From Begonia masoniana (lineage: Eukaryota; Streptophyta; Magnoliopsida; Cucurbitales; Begoniaceae): DNA of 64,000 bases. Location of the stretch: positions 30,789,574 to 30,853,573 of the forward strand of contig CM039512.1 of NCBI GenBank assembly GCA_022432975.1, read 5' to 3'. Below are positions 21,730-33,160 of the stretch, one piece after another. The notes beneath the pieces were generated by a model, which searched no databases, was not told where the DNA came from, and saw only the letters and a list, made by a program, of their open reading frames with translations. Position numbers and translations under genes: made by a program. Each line of letters starts with the position of its first letter. The stretch's first letter is position 1.

Positions 21730-23930
21730 ATTTGAGAAAAAAATATTTGTATATTTGTATCTGGACAGCATAACGCCCATCCATCGAATGCAAAATGTGA
21801 GTTTATGTCGGATAGAAGCATACATACATAAATATGTAACGACATAGAGAACATGAACTTGATATATTGATGTGATTTTAGTTCTCATATGAATATAGTA
21901 AATTAATTTACAATAGTATTTCTAACCAACCATCAGAAGAAATTTTTAAATATTTAAAGTTTCTGATTAACAAACGCAGGCAATTGAATTTATTGAAAAA
22001 GGTAGATGACTTAGTTAGGTGAATTGTTGATGGATAATTGTAATTTTAGGTTTATTTACATGTCATATATTTATTAACATGAGTGGTATATTAATCTTAT
22101 TATGAGCAACGCTATATTTACATCTGAATTTTATCATATGATGTGTTATTTATTTATAAATTCAAGTAGTATATTATTTTTATCATTTATAACATATCAT
22201 AGTTGTTCTCTAGATAAAATGAATGACATCTTGTCAAATATAACATTTGTCATCGTTTGTTTATAATCTTCTAACATAATTATTAAATTTTATTTCCCAC
22301 ATAAATAATAAAAGAAACAGTAAAAGTAGAGAGCACTATTGGCTGTCCTTTTCCCCATCGACCCTACCAAACACCAAAAGAAAAAGGAGAGAAAAGCAAG
22401 AAAGAAAAAGAAAAGAAAGAAGGACTTGAGTCAAAAAAATAATTTGATAATGTTTATTTAGAGCCATTTTGTCAAAATTCTTTTTTTATTTAATTTACAC
22501 AGTTTATTTATTTATTAATTTTGAATCTAACAAACATAATTTATTTTTGGTTAGTTTAATTTTTTCTCTTTTATTAATGCTATTGACTTAGAACAGTAAG
22601 ATTGAAAAAGTATAAATAAATGGGATAAATTAAGGCATGCCTTTGCAGTCTTAATCATGTTTTGGAGAAAGACATTAACATAAAATTATTGAATGACAGC
22701 TAAACCAACTTAATCAAATAACCCTTCCACTAATTACTCCTCCATTATCTCCCACTTTTTCAACTTTTTTTAGATGGTGGGCTAATACTCTTTATTTATT
22801 TCTATTTTAAATCATTTTTTTTGCAAAAAGAAAAAAAAAAATTCTCAATTTATTATATTGATTTTTAAGAAAGTATAAAGATTAATGCAACTGGGTAATG
22901 GAAAGATACCAAAAAAAAAGAAGAATTTTTAAAAAATAATTGCTAATATATTGTTATTTAATTTAACTTTTAATAAGTATTCTTTTTGGAAATTAAGGAA
23001 TGAAAAATAAAAAAATAAAGGGGAGTTTGACAATGCATCGTACAAATAGAAGTGGAAGTAAGTTAGAGAAGAGCCGACAATGCGACCTCCGTCCCGGGAA
23101 AGACGGGGGTGTACTGTCGCTCTGTCGCACGCTCTATTCTGCCTCCCGTGGGGTCGCCCCCACATGTGCCTCCACGTGATTCCTCATGTTTCTTTCTTCT
23201 CCTCAATTAAATATATTATCAAACTAATTAATTTATTTACTTATCAAATAATATATATTAAAATACTACAGTCTGCGACAAACAGCAAAACAAATGTTGT
23301 TGTTAGAAAGTTTCGAAAAAAGTTAACCATAGATTTACACCTTAATTTTAACGTGGAGCAGCTCATACGTCTTTGTGTTGAACTAGTGTGATTTTTAAGA
23401 TAACTTATAAAAAAATATTAATTACGTCTTTTAATGATCGACCAATTAGTAGTAAGGTAAGAGTATAAAATTAAAAAATAAATTTCCAAAAAATAATGCT
23501 TTGAGTATTGTAAATTTGGTCGGGATGCAAGAAAACGGTAAAACTGTGAAAGGACGGGGGAGAGGCCAAAGATTTGAAGACAAGAGACTAATAAGTTAAA
23601 AAGCCACCTCAGAGCCTTGTCAACTTTACAAACAACCAGTAAAATGGGGACTTTGATATTAGGAACAGACAGATCTAGGATGGTCCCATTTCCTTTTCCC
23701 CACAACTGCAACAGCCACCGTCTGATCCGGCAGGCTGAGAAATCACAGCCGCGCGTTTATCTAAAAGAGGTTGTGTTTTTTCATACAATCTTTTGGATTG
23801 ACATGAGTTGTAGGGTTTTATGAGAAGAATCACAAACGTAGTCAGCAGTTCAAATTCTTCTTGGGATTGGAAGTAGAAGTTAAATTTTCAATTTTTTTAT
23901 TGAAAGGATGGGTTTTTTACACCTCAATTT
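21730..23930. other. AT-rich intergenic DNA, no gene seen
   Basis: No coding frame with recognisable domains and no RNA gene. It contains poly(A/T) tracts and purine-rich DNA near 22380-22430. A short GC-rich block lies at about 23080-23180 with CCCGGG, a GTGGGG/CCCCAC inverted repeat and a CACGTG G-box. The last 800 bp form the upstream region of MIR396. Confidence 0.6.
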
Positions 23931-23933
23931 AAT

Positions 23934-23941
23934 TATAAATA
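23934..23941 (+). promoter_or_regulatory. TATA box of the MIR396 gene
   Basis: TATAAATA in the context AATTATAAATACACCACCC, 140 bp upstream of the mature miRNA. A start site near 23965-23975, just before the CT run, would fit the usual spacing. Plant MIR genes are RNA polymerase II genes commonly carrying such a TATA box. Confidence 0.7.
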
Positions 23942-23971
23942 CACCACCCAATCTTCTTCAGTTGAATCCAA

Positions 23972-23972
23972 G

Positions 23973-24024
<52 letters not shown>

Positions 24025-24030
24025 TTCTCT
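23972..24030. repeat. (CT)n microsatellite in the MIR396 leader
   Basis: About 25 CT units with two A-for-C interruptions and a final CTTTCTCT, immediately downstream of the predicted TSS. CT-rich tracts at this position are common in plant 5' leaders. A second shorter run lies at 24599-24618. Confidence 0.93.
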
Positions 24031-24055
24031 CAGAATTCTAGGGTTTTTGGAAAGG

Positions 24056-24166
24056 ATGATCCTCTTTGTATTCTTCCACAGCTTTCTTGAACTGCATGTA
24101 ATTGAGGGTAAGCTCAATTCTGTCTTTGCGGTTCAATAAAGCTGTGGGAAGATACAGGAAGGGTCA
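24056..24166 (+). ncRNA. MIR396: miR396 precursor hairpin
   Basis: The 5' arm carries the 21-nt mature miR396a at 24074-24094 (TTCCACAGCTTTC then TTGAACTG). The 3' arm carries its star strand at 24131-24151 (GTTCAATAAAG then CTGTGGGAAG). Both match the conserved plant miR396a/miR396a* sequences as I know them. The arms pair with 2-nt 3' overhangs, and the lower stem (CCTCTTTGTATTC with GATACAGGAAGGG) extends the duplex, as DCL1 processing needs. The loop is about 36 nt. miR396 targets growth-regulating factor (GRF) mRNAs and so limits cell proliferation in leaves; that role is family knowledge. The ...ACTG end makes it the a-type mature form. Confidence 0.96.
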
Positions 24167-24261
24167 ATGGAATTCTCTCTCTTACAATTCACAGTTTCCA
24201 TGGCGGGGACTTGGAAAGAATCCATTGAATGTCAATTACGTAGCTGAGCTGATGAGTTTAG

Positions 24262-26025
24262 GTAATTATTGAATTCTTGTGGGCTTTCTTTCTATCTTTT
24301 CTTTTTAGTTATGGAGTTTAGGCGTTGATTATGATGAGATCTACTGCTTCTGCACTGTGGATTTGCTGCAGAATTTTGGTAGAGATGCACTGAAAAGACG
24401 TGTTAGATCAGATCCAATGAAGCACATTTTCATGTTGGAATGTTTAAAAATTACTGTTTCTGTTGTTTTTCACAGATTTCAGCAGCTGTCTAATGTATGA
24501 AACTATACAGGAGTTCATCCAAATTTTTTTATTTTACTGCCCTTCGTTTCTTGGAATAATCCAAAAGCTTTAGTCTTGTCTTGAAGTTGATCACTCACAC
24601 TCTCTCTCTCTCTCTCTATAGTTCTTAGCTCAAGAAACTTTATGTAAAGTTCCTTAGTCTTGTACTTCGCTAACACAGTTCAGAAAACATGAAAAGTTTG
24701 TTTGGTGATTATGAAATTGTCTTTAAGGACATCAGAAAAGATTAGAACCAATTAGTCAATCAGGATCTACATCTCTTTCCATATACACTGTTGTATGAAG
24801 TATTGATCGCTGCATTATTAATATAATCCTCTAATAAATCAGAAGAATAACAAAAATAAACAATTTCTAATCAAGAATATCCAACACTCTCCTAATAAAA
24901 AGGAAATTAAAAAGGTGAATTGCAAACTCAAAAATGCATTAAGAATGCATATGGGCCAATTGAAAAACTTATTAGCCCAGTCTGTTAACTAAAATAAAGT
25001 CTAATTATCTGCTGAGAAAATTAATTCTAAAATAATAAAGGAAATAAAGAAAGAGTATAGAAAAGTCGAGTGTTCGATCAGAAATTTAAAAAAAAAAAAA
25101 AAAAAGAAAGATAAAAAGACAAGGACCAGTGAGAACAGATCATATACGCAGGCCGTCTTCTTCTCCATTTCATAGCCATTTTCTTTATCTTCTCGGTTTG
25201 AAATAGTAAGAAACAAAAGCTTTTCACTAATACAACTGTAATGTTGCATGGTTTAAACTAAGATCCAGACAGAGAATGATATTGCATTTGTATTTATGAC
25301 TGACTGACTTGAAATTCATCAAACAAACTAAGTGCTTCTACAAATAATTTTACTAATTTTCAACAGCTTAAATGTCCATTGATATTGGTACCTGTCGCGG
25401 CAGCCTGTCTTTGAAGGTGAGGGGGGTCCAAGTAACTGTAAAAGTTCAACCCCATTTCTCCTTTTGGGAGAATCAAATAATTTCACGTAGTTTGGCTAAC
25501 GAGATTTTGCAATGTTTACCAAAGAAAACTATTCAAGTTTACCACACATTTTAGGATAAACCCCGAAAATAAAAATGTGTGAATTTCAATCTAAAGCGGA
25601 CAAAATTATATTAGCGGATTGAGACGATACACTAATTACATAATAATTCTGATTAGGAAATTACTGTGTCAAAGTGAAACCAAAGCCAACCATCTTCTAT
25701 TGTTCTATGTTTCATCTAAAACTTGAAGTCTTTTAATTATAATATCCGATCTCTTTTTAATAAATTCTTAATTAACTTCTTGTTTAAATATTGGTCGAAC
25801 AGGTCATAGATCCAACTACTTTAATTATATAAAGCATGTTCATTAATTATTTGACGTGCATGTCTTAATGTCGCCCACTAATCTAACACATCCTTGTCCA
25901 CGGTCTTGCTTTCCTTCATATTGATTAAGACTTTAATATTTAGATTAAAGATTCAATCTTTAACAGCTTTTACTTTTGAAGAGACGTGGAGCTTATGGTA
26001 TTAAGTTATATTCAAATTACTATTT
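24262..26025. other. Region downstream of MIR396, no further gene seen
   Basis: AT-rich, with poly(A) near 25090 and short (CT)n at 24599-24618. It may include introns and later exons of the MIR396 primary transcript. No protein domain or tRNA was recognised. Short open frames here have no family resemblance. Confidence 0.5.
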
Positions 26026-26628
26026 AAAAGAAAGGATAAAGTGCAATTTGGCCCCTACAACTAAGTGAAATGGGCAATTTACACCATAAACTTGAATAAT
26101 AGGCAAGAACAACCTTAATGTATTGATAATAGGCAATATGGCCCATACCGTCATATTTTCTATCAAAAAATAATATTTTTTCACTTATTCATTTTTTTTT
26201 TCCGAAATGCCCCTCACTCGACCGAACCGGACCAGATCGGTTCAGCTAATTCCACTCTTATTTATTTATTTTTTTTAAATCTTATTTCTCGAAAAAAAAG
26301 AAGACACATGAATAGAATTAAAAAAAATAAAAAATCAAAATGCAATTAGTCGAACCGGTCCGGTCCGGTTACGTTGACTGAGGGGCATTTCGGAAAAAAA
26401 AATGAATAAGTGAAAAAATGTTATTTTTTAATAGAAAATATGACGGTATGGGCCATATTGCCCATTATCAATACATTAAGGTTGTTCTTGCCTATTATTC
26501 AAGTTTATGGTGTAAATTGCCCATTTTACCTAGTTGTAGGGGCCAAATTGCACTTTATCTAAGTTTACGGTGTAAATTGTCCATTTCACCTAGTTGTAGG
26601 GGCCAAATTGCACTTTACCCTAAAAGAA
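26026..26628. mobile_element. Hairpin MITE 2 (26033-26621), TSD AAAAGAA
   Basis: A 589-bp foldback element with arms beginning AGGATAAAGTGCAATTTGGC and ending with the complement AGGGTAAAGTGC. It is flanked by AAAAGAA at 26026-26032 and 26622-26628. The arms pair for about 240 bp around a centre containing CCGGTCCGGTCC. The right arm has an extra tandem 60-bp copy of its end (26509-26568 repeated at 26569-26621), so the arms are unequal. Non-coding. Confidence 0.9.
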
Positions 26629-29616
26629 ATTATTTTTTAGAGAAAATTATGGAATATTTTTAGTAGTAATTAACTAACAATTGTATTTTAATTTGCAATG
26701 GGCATTGAATACAAGCAAACTCAGCCAATCTATATCTGTGATAAACCTCTTGTTAATTCGGAATTAAAGGTAGATTACAGAATAAAATTGGTTTAATGTA
26801 AATGTTACTACATTTTATGGTAACTTAAGTTTCAATTGAGAGACATAATGGCTAGTGGGCCCTTGTGCAAGTAGCTTAAGTTAGAATTGTTTATAACGGG
26901 CTCCCTAAACATTTTGACCTATTTTATTTCATATGGTGTTGGAGAGAAGAATGACGGTTGAGAGAAGAGAATAATTCTGGACATGAATTTTTCCCCTATT
27001 GCAATCAGTCTAACGATTATCTATAGAAAATTTTGATGGTAAGGTGGATTTTCAACGAATTCTGTATCATTTTATAGAAGTTCAAGTTTTAAATTAAAAG
27101 TTTGGTTTAGGATCAAAGTTCTATCCGAACGACGCTAGATTGGCATCAGAGTAGTGCCATGGGAATTATCGACGATCGATCGGGGTGAGTCAAAATTTAA
27201 TCCTTTTTTTGAAGTTTTACTTATAATTTGTAGTTTTGTCAAAGAATCAAATTTTAAAGATTTGAAATTTTTGTAAAAGTTAATCAATTATGCACGAAAT
27301 TTGATGTTTGGGTTAACAAATAGAACAAAAATCAATTTTTTACGAAAATCTGCTGATCGATCATCGATCAGTTGACTCGTGGTCCAACCAAAATGTATTG
27401 AAGACATTTTGATCAATCCTCCTTTTATATTTGGTCGACTCCTCTTATACTAAAATTTGAGGAGCAATTCGTTATTTATGAACGACGACTGCAGATAAAG
27501 GCTAGGTTGACCGAAGCTCGGATTGGTCGACTAAATGTTTAGTTTTGATCGACTGATTGGTCAATTGGTCACTACCTCATTCATGGTCAATGTGGTTTAT
27601 TAGGGGTTGACACACTGTTTCCTAGTTGACCGCTGGCTAGTATAGATTGACATTGGCTATTAAAACCCCATTTAAATATCGACATTTTTTTTTATAGATC
27701 CTTGCGTTGGTTCTTATCTCAGTTATGGTTCCGAAAAACCTTTAGAATCTGTAATGATGTGAGTATGGTGATAGGTAACCAGACATCACGAGTTGATTTG
27801 GATTTTTTGGATGTTGATATTCAATAGTGTAGAGGTAAACACTAGTTTAAGTAGTAATTTTATTTATTATGTTCAGTTGTTCATCTCATGGTTTTTCAAA
27901 ATCTATTTTGATATAGCTCTCACACTTTTGTGACATATCATGTCTTATAGCATGTTGGATTTTATTATTAAAGATAAATATAAATATGGACCCTAAAGTT
28001 TGAGGGTACATACAACAAATAATCTATACTATACTTTTTGGTACACAACACCTCAAGTTATAGGAGTTACAAGGTTAGCAATCAACCACCTATAACATTC
28101 TGTTTACTCTCTGGGGGGTGGGGAATGGGATACCAGGTGAATGTCTGAATATATCACAACAAGGAAAATAATTGGGACTATATAGTCTTACTCGATATGC
28201 TACGAGATCCTTCAACTCGTAATCAAACGTGGAGATTTTATAACCTTAATTTAAGTGTTTATTTTGTAAGTTTTCATGAAGACAAGAGTATTTAAAATAT
28301 CCATTTCATCCATCAAACATTTCAATATATGCTGGAATTCTTCAAGATGAAATATAAGTGAAAAAACAAGCACAAAATTAGAAGGTATATTAAACAATTC
28401 AACACTACTTTGCATATTTGACATATTTGGCAATTTAGCAATCTAATATTAAAAAAGTGTTATTCAAAATATTGTAGCTGACATTGAAAGCTTTTCATAA
28501 TGGGGTGGATCATAAAAATTGAACATCATTTCTTTTGTGTGCCGCAAGAAGAAAAGTTGAGGGAGAGATAGAGAAGTTCATTCCAATCATGAAATCTTCG
28601 CGATATATGGCCAAGGGGTTTCGAAGGTTGTTAAGTTTTTCTTTCCGTTTTAAGGTTTGAAGATTAGGTTTTATTTGGATTTGGATTTGATTTCGGAAAC
28701 CCTAATCCATGAGTTATTCATGGTCTATTTGAGTAGATTTAAATTTTCTGTATCTCGGTTGTTGAAATGGAGGCAAGAAACGGCGAAGAGAGTTGGTTTT
28801 CGTGACTTTCATCGGTAGAAACTGCCTAAGTGTCAACCGTTGTGTATGACTGGTCGACACTTTGAACCCTATTATTAGAAATAGAGATGACGAGGTGTCG
28901 ACCCCTTTGAGAGGTCGGTTGACACCTGAAGTGTTGACAGATTTTGTGAAAGTGTCGACTGCTACCAAGACCCGAGAGGTTTAAGGGTCATGCTTGAAGG
29001 TGTCGACCCTTGCCAATAAGTTTCAACCAGTGGGGGGACTCCCCCCTATAAGTTTTGACCGGGTGCTCGACACCTGTTATAATAGAAGTGAACAAGTGTT
29101 GACCCTTGCTCTGAAGTGTTGACCCCTATAGTGTCTGTTTACCGCAAGTGTTTACAGTTTGGATTCTTAGTCTCGGTATAGGACCCATCCATGATTTTCC
29201 CTTAGTGTTGAGTGAGATATTCATAATCTTGATTTTATTTTAGACTCAAAAAATTTTGTTGATTACGAATTGGTACCAGAGTTGGTCGCTTCTATGGGTA
29301 TGAAGAGTAATTGTCGTCGAGGTAGGAATTTTATGTTTTTTGCATTGAATTGTTTTATCAAAATATATTTTCATTTAAGTCGATATAAATGTGTGCTCGA
29401 TGGGGCTGACACTTGTTCGTGCTGCTTGAGCATTTTTTATATCGATCTTCAATTGTTTTGTGTTGTATCTAGTGAGACAACCAAAGCAACCAGAGTGAGA
29501 TTGTATACATCTTCTGCTGCGTGAAGTTTGTTGTTTATACACCTTCTTTTCTTTGGGTTTCGAATCATTAAACCTCACCAGAGTGTTTTTAATTGGTACG
29601 ATTTTGTGGATAGTGT
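26629..29616. other. Old LTR-element debris, no intact gene
   Basis: Plus-strand primer-binding-site-like sequences at 27141-27152 (TGGCATCAGAGT) and 29271-29282 (TGGTACCAGAGT) suggest two eroded element junctions. Stretches near 27350-27660 and 28830-29150 are rich in short GTCGAC/GTTGAC-containing repeats, such as GTGTCGACCCTTGCC. No domain-bearing frame was found, and the LTR boundaries are not resolved. Confidence 0.45.
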
Positions 29617-29621
29617 CACAG

Positions 29622-31858
29622 TATAACGCCCTGAGTTAATCAACCTGGTTCGCTACTCATATTCACTGGACAAAACTAGAAAATTCTGGGAAATTTTAAA
29701 ACTTTATCCATCGATATAAAACGTTGTCATTTAAACGATTAAAATACTTCAGCGGAATACATTTACGTAAAACAGAGTCATGACGAATACAAACTGATAA
29801 AACTTTGGGTTCAAAATCGTTTAAAACCTCTATGCAGCAACTGCCGCCAGTTCGACGTTGCAGGGCAATCTGGCATCCACAGAGTTTGTCATCCACAACC
29901 ATGGATGACGTACTTGTCTACGACTCTGGACGACAAACTCTAGACAAGCGACTTTAGACGTCGCGACTCTCGATGATAACTTTGGACAATGACGCCTCCA
30001 CCAATCTCTATGACAATTTACCTATAACTTTGGACAACTGTTCAACGTCGTCCACGGCTACATAGACTTATCGTTCACAGACCACGTGACTTTAACGTCC
30101 TTGGTCCACGTGACTTCATCGTCCATGGATTCATAAATTCGTCGTCCAAAGACGAACGTCCATAAACTTACTTAAATTTATTGTCCACGGACCACGTGAC
30201 TTAATCGTCCCCAGTCCACGTGACTTCATTGTCCACGGGTTACATAAACTCATCGTCCATAGGCTAACGTCCATAGACTTACTTAAATTTATCGTCCACG
30301 GTCCACGTGACATTATCGTCCACTGTCCACGTGACTACTTACTTTGGACGACTATTCTTGTCCACAAAATGGACGACTGTTTTCACTTATGATTTTGGAC
30401 GACTATTTTCACCTACAGTTTGGACGACTATTCCTATGACAGAAACATAACTCATCCAATTATACACTAATCGGTGGACAATTCTGACTACAAGATAACT
30501 TATAAAATTTTGACAACAACCATTCAAAACAACTTAAATCAATTTCTTACTCAAATCCAGAAAAAACTACAGTTAGAACCGACCATGTTTCATAACCAGA
30601 ATAATTTCAAAAAAACTTATCAAAACATTAAAACGATCGCTGTCATTAAAATTCTCTACACACATTAGCTAAACATTTGTTCACTAAGTTCCAGACATAC
30701 TACCATTGGTTAAACCGCCTCATCAGTGCACCAGATCGTGGCATGGATGCGCTCCACCAACTGCGCCTATTCTTCATTATACTCAGAGAATTCACCTGTA
30801 GTCACCTCAGCACCTACATCACAAAACTCATCTATTAGCCTAATGCTAAATAAGTAAAACAATAATGAAATGAAATGGTGAAACATAAACCCTATTCATG
30901 TTGTTTCTACTCTCATAGTTTATGTTGTATTTATGTTCCTACCCTGTTGATCCCCCTATTCGATGGGAAGCGGATCAATTTTTTCAAAGTAAAAATATCC
31001 TCTGTCTCGATTAAGGGGCAGATTAATTCTCTTAATAGTTAATCTGATTCAAAATAGCTGTTCTTGATCCCCCTGTTCGATGAGAAGCGGATCATTTTTT
31101 CTAAAGTATAAATATCCTTTGTTCTCGATTAAGGGGCAGATTAATTCCCTTAATAGTTAAACTGATTCAATCTGCTCATGCCTAACCATGCTATTATATA
31201 TGTAAATGCATTTTCGTATTCTTTCAAAAACATGATACATGCAAAATTAAAAATCATACAAACATACATATATCCTACAGTTTTGTGATGTAGGCCCGAA
31301 GGCACACACATACTCTACTTACCTGGCTTCTTAGAAAATATTTGGTTGTAAGCTACTTCGGAAGTTTGCTTAAACCTAAAACCATAGACAGAGTATTAAT
31401 TAAATATTCACTAAACTTCATTCTAAACCATCCAGAAATCTAAGGAAGCTAGTTGGGAGCTCTGTTCTTCGAGCATTCCCCAATTTATCACTAAACCCGA
31501 ATCCAACACTCACTCACAGCATTCTCAAAACACACATTTACAACCCCTCTGTTATCTAACCACTAAAACAATAAGAAATTGAAGCAAAACTCACTTAGGT
31601 TGGAGAAATCAAGAAGGAAGTCGCCGGGAGAGAAGTCGGCAGAGCACCGAATAAGGGAGAGAAGAAATGTGGCGGCTACAAAGTATTAATCACAGAACCC
31701 TATCCCTTAAATATGTTATCCACAAATAAATCCTCAATTACAATTGTGCCCTTGCCTAGTCACGCTTTAACCTAACCACTATTTCTCCCAATTTCTTCCA
31801 TAAAATGTACACCATTAGTTGATAAAAATAAATTGGTTCAATAGAACCAGGTGTTACA
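29622..31858 (-). mobile_element. 3' LTR of element E (2237 bp)
   Basis: The plus-strand left end reads TATAACGCCC where the partner LTR has TGTAACGCC, so the terminal TG has become TA. The right end is GGTGTTACA. In transcription order (leftwards) it has a TATA-like ATATTTAAG near 31710, minus-strand AGGTAAGT (plus 31317-31324), GCCTTCGGGCCTACATCAC, two copies of a GATCCGCTTC repeat, and a G-box/GGACGAC repeat zone at 29900-30430. Confidence 0.93.
29880..30430. repeat. Imperfect repeats with CACGTG G-boxes in the E LTR
   Basis: Degenerate repeats built from GGTCCACGTGACTTCATCGT and TTTGGACGACTATT. Six CACGTGAC sites lie between 30080 and 30340. Homologous repeats occur in the 5' LTR at about 36710-37290, with some G-boxes changed to CACATG. 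CACGTG is the core of plant bZIP/bHLH binding sites; activity here is untested. Confidence 0.8.
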
Positions 31859-33110
31859 ATCTACCCTCCTTAAAAGAATTTTGTCCTCAAAATTTAGTAC
31901 CTGAACAATTCTGGATGCTGGTCTATTATGTCCTGCTTGGCGTTCCCAAGTTGCCTCCTCTACGTTCCGGTTATGCCATAAGACTTTCACTAGTGGAACC
32001 TCTTTGTTGCGTAACACTTTCATTACATAGTCTAGGATCTCCACTGGTTTCTCCTCATAGGTAAGAGTAGGATTAATTTCAATGCTCTACTGTTCCACAA
32101 CCTGAGATGGATTTCGCATACACTTCTTTAGTATAGAAACGTGGAACATATTATGAATTCCTTCCATAGAGACTGGTAACTGTAACTGATAAGCTATCTT
32201 CTCAATCCTCTTCAAGATTGAGAATGGCCCGATATATCTGTGGTTCAACTTGCCACTCTTCCCAAATCTCACAACTCCTTTGAATGGTGAAACTTTAACA
32301 AAAACTTTATCACCAACTTCAAATTCCAATTCCCTACGTCTTCTATCAGTATAGCTTTTCTGCCGGCTTTGAGCTGTCAAGATTTGCTATCGGATGAGGG
32401 CAATCTTCTCTATTGTCTGTTGCACGATATCAGGACCAATCAAACATGCTTCTCCAACTTCATCCCAGTACAATGGAGATCTGCACCTTCGCCCATATAA
32501 TGCCTCGTACGGTGCCATACCTATTGTTGCCTGAAAACTATTATTATAAGAAAATTCCACCAACGATAGGTACTTACTCCAAGAACCCTGGAATTCTAAA
32601 ACGCATGCTCGAAGTATGTCCTCTAATGTTTGAATAGTCCTCTCAGATTGTCCATCTGTTTGAGGGTGAAAAGCCGTACTAAAATTGAGCTGCGTACCCA
32701 TAGCCTTGTGCAAACTCTTCTAGAACTTTGATATAAACCTAGAATCTCGGTCTGATACTATTGTGATTGGAACTCCATGCAATCGTACAATTTCATGCAC
32801 ATACAGCCCAGCGAGCTGATCCATAGAGTATGTCATCTTCATCGGCAAGAAATGGGCAGATTTAGTTAGACGATCAACTATCACCCATATTCCATCATAC
32901 CCCCTTGTTGTCCGAGGTAATCCCACAACAAAATCCATTGATATTTGTTCCCATTTCCATTCAGGAAGTGGTAACGGTTGCAATGTTCCTGAAGGTCTCT
33001 GATGTTCAGCTTTTATCTGTTGACAAGTCAAACACGATCCTACGTACTCCACCACACTTCCTTTCATATTTGGCCACCAATAATATTGTCTAAGGTCTCT
33101 GTACATTTTT
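31838..33110 (-). pseudogene. Element E integrase with chromodomain-like C-terminus
   Basis: Readable in four pieces on the minus strand. At 32720-33106 are the zinc-domain end (CLTCQQ) and the core start with [13 protein letters not shown] and VSDRDSRF. At 32387-32713 is the rest of the core with TDGQSERT. At 32087-32380 is the beta-barrel region with GPFSIL. At 31838-32044 is the chromodomain-like end with VLRNKEVPLVKVLW and EEATWE. Stops include a TAG replacing the Trp of the usual FWKS motif at 32717-32722. Non-functional. Confidence 0.9.
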
Positions 33111-33160
33111 GTACTTCCAGGATGAACAGAGAATCTAGAAGAATGAGCTTCCGGAAGTAT

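Larger units (their letters stand above)
23965..24261 (+). ncRNA. MIR396: Primary transcript of MIR396, first exon (approximate)
   Basis: Inferred transcript from the TATA box through the CT repeat and hairpin. The sequence AG/GTAATTATTG at about 24260 could be a first-exon splice donor. The 3' end is not determined. The gene is the only well-supported host gene in the window, and its surroundings (about 21.7-26 kb) are free of recognisable LTR elements. Confidence 0.55.

Noticed and set aside
23929..24117. Open frames across the CT repeat and miR396 hairpin
   Set aside because: They are Ser/Leu or Arg/Glu repeats from (CT)n, and the DNA is explained by the miRNA precursor.
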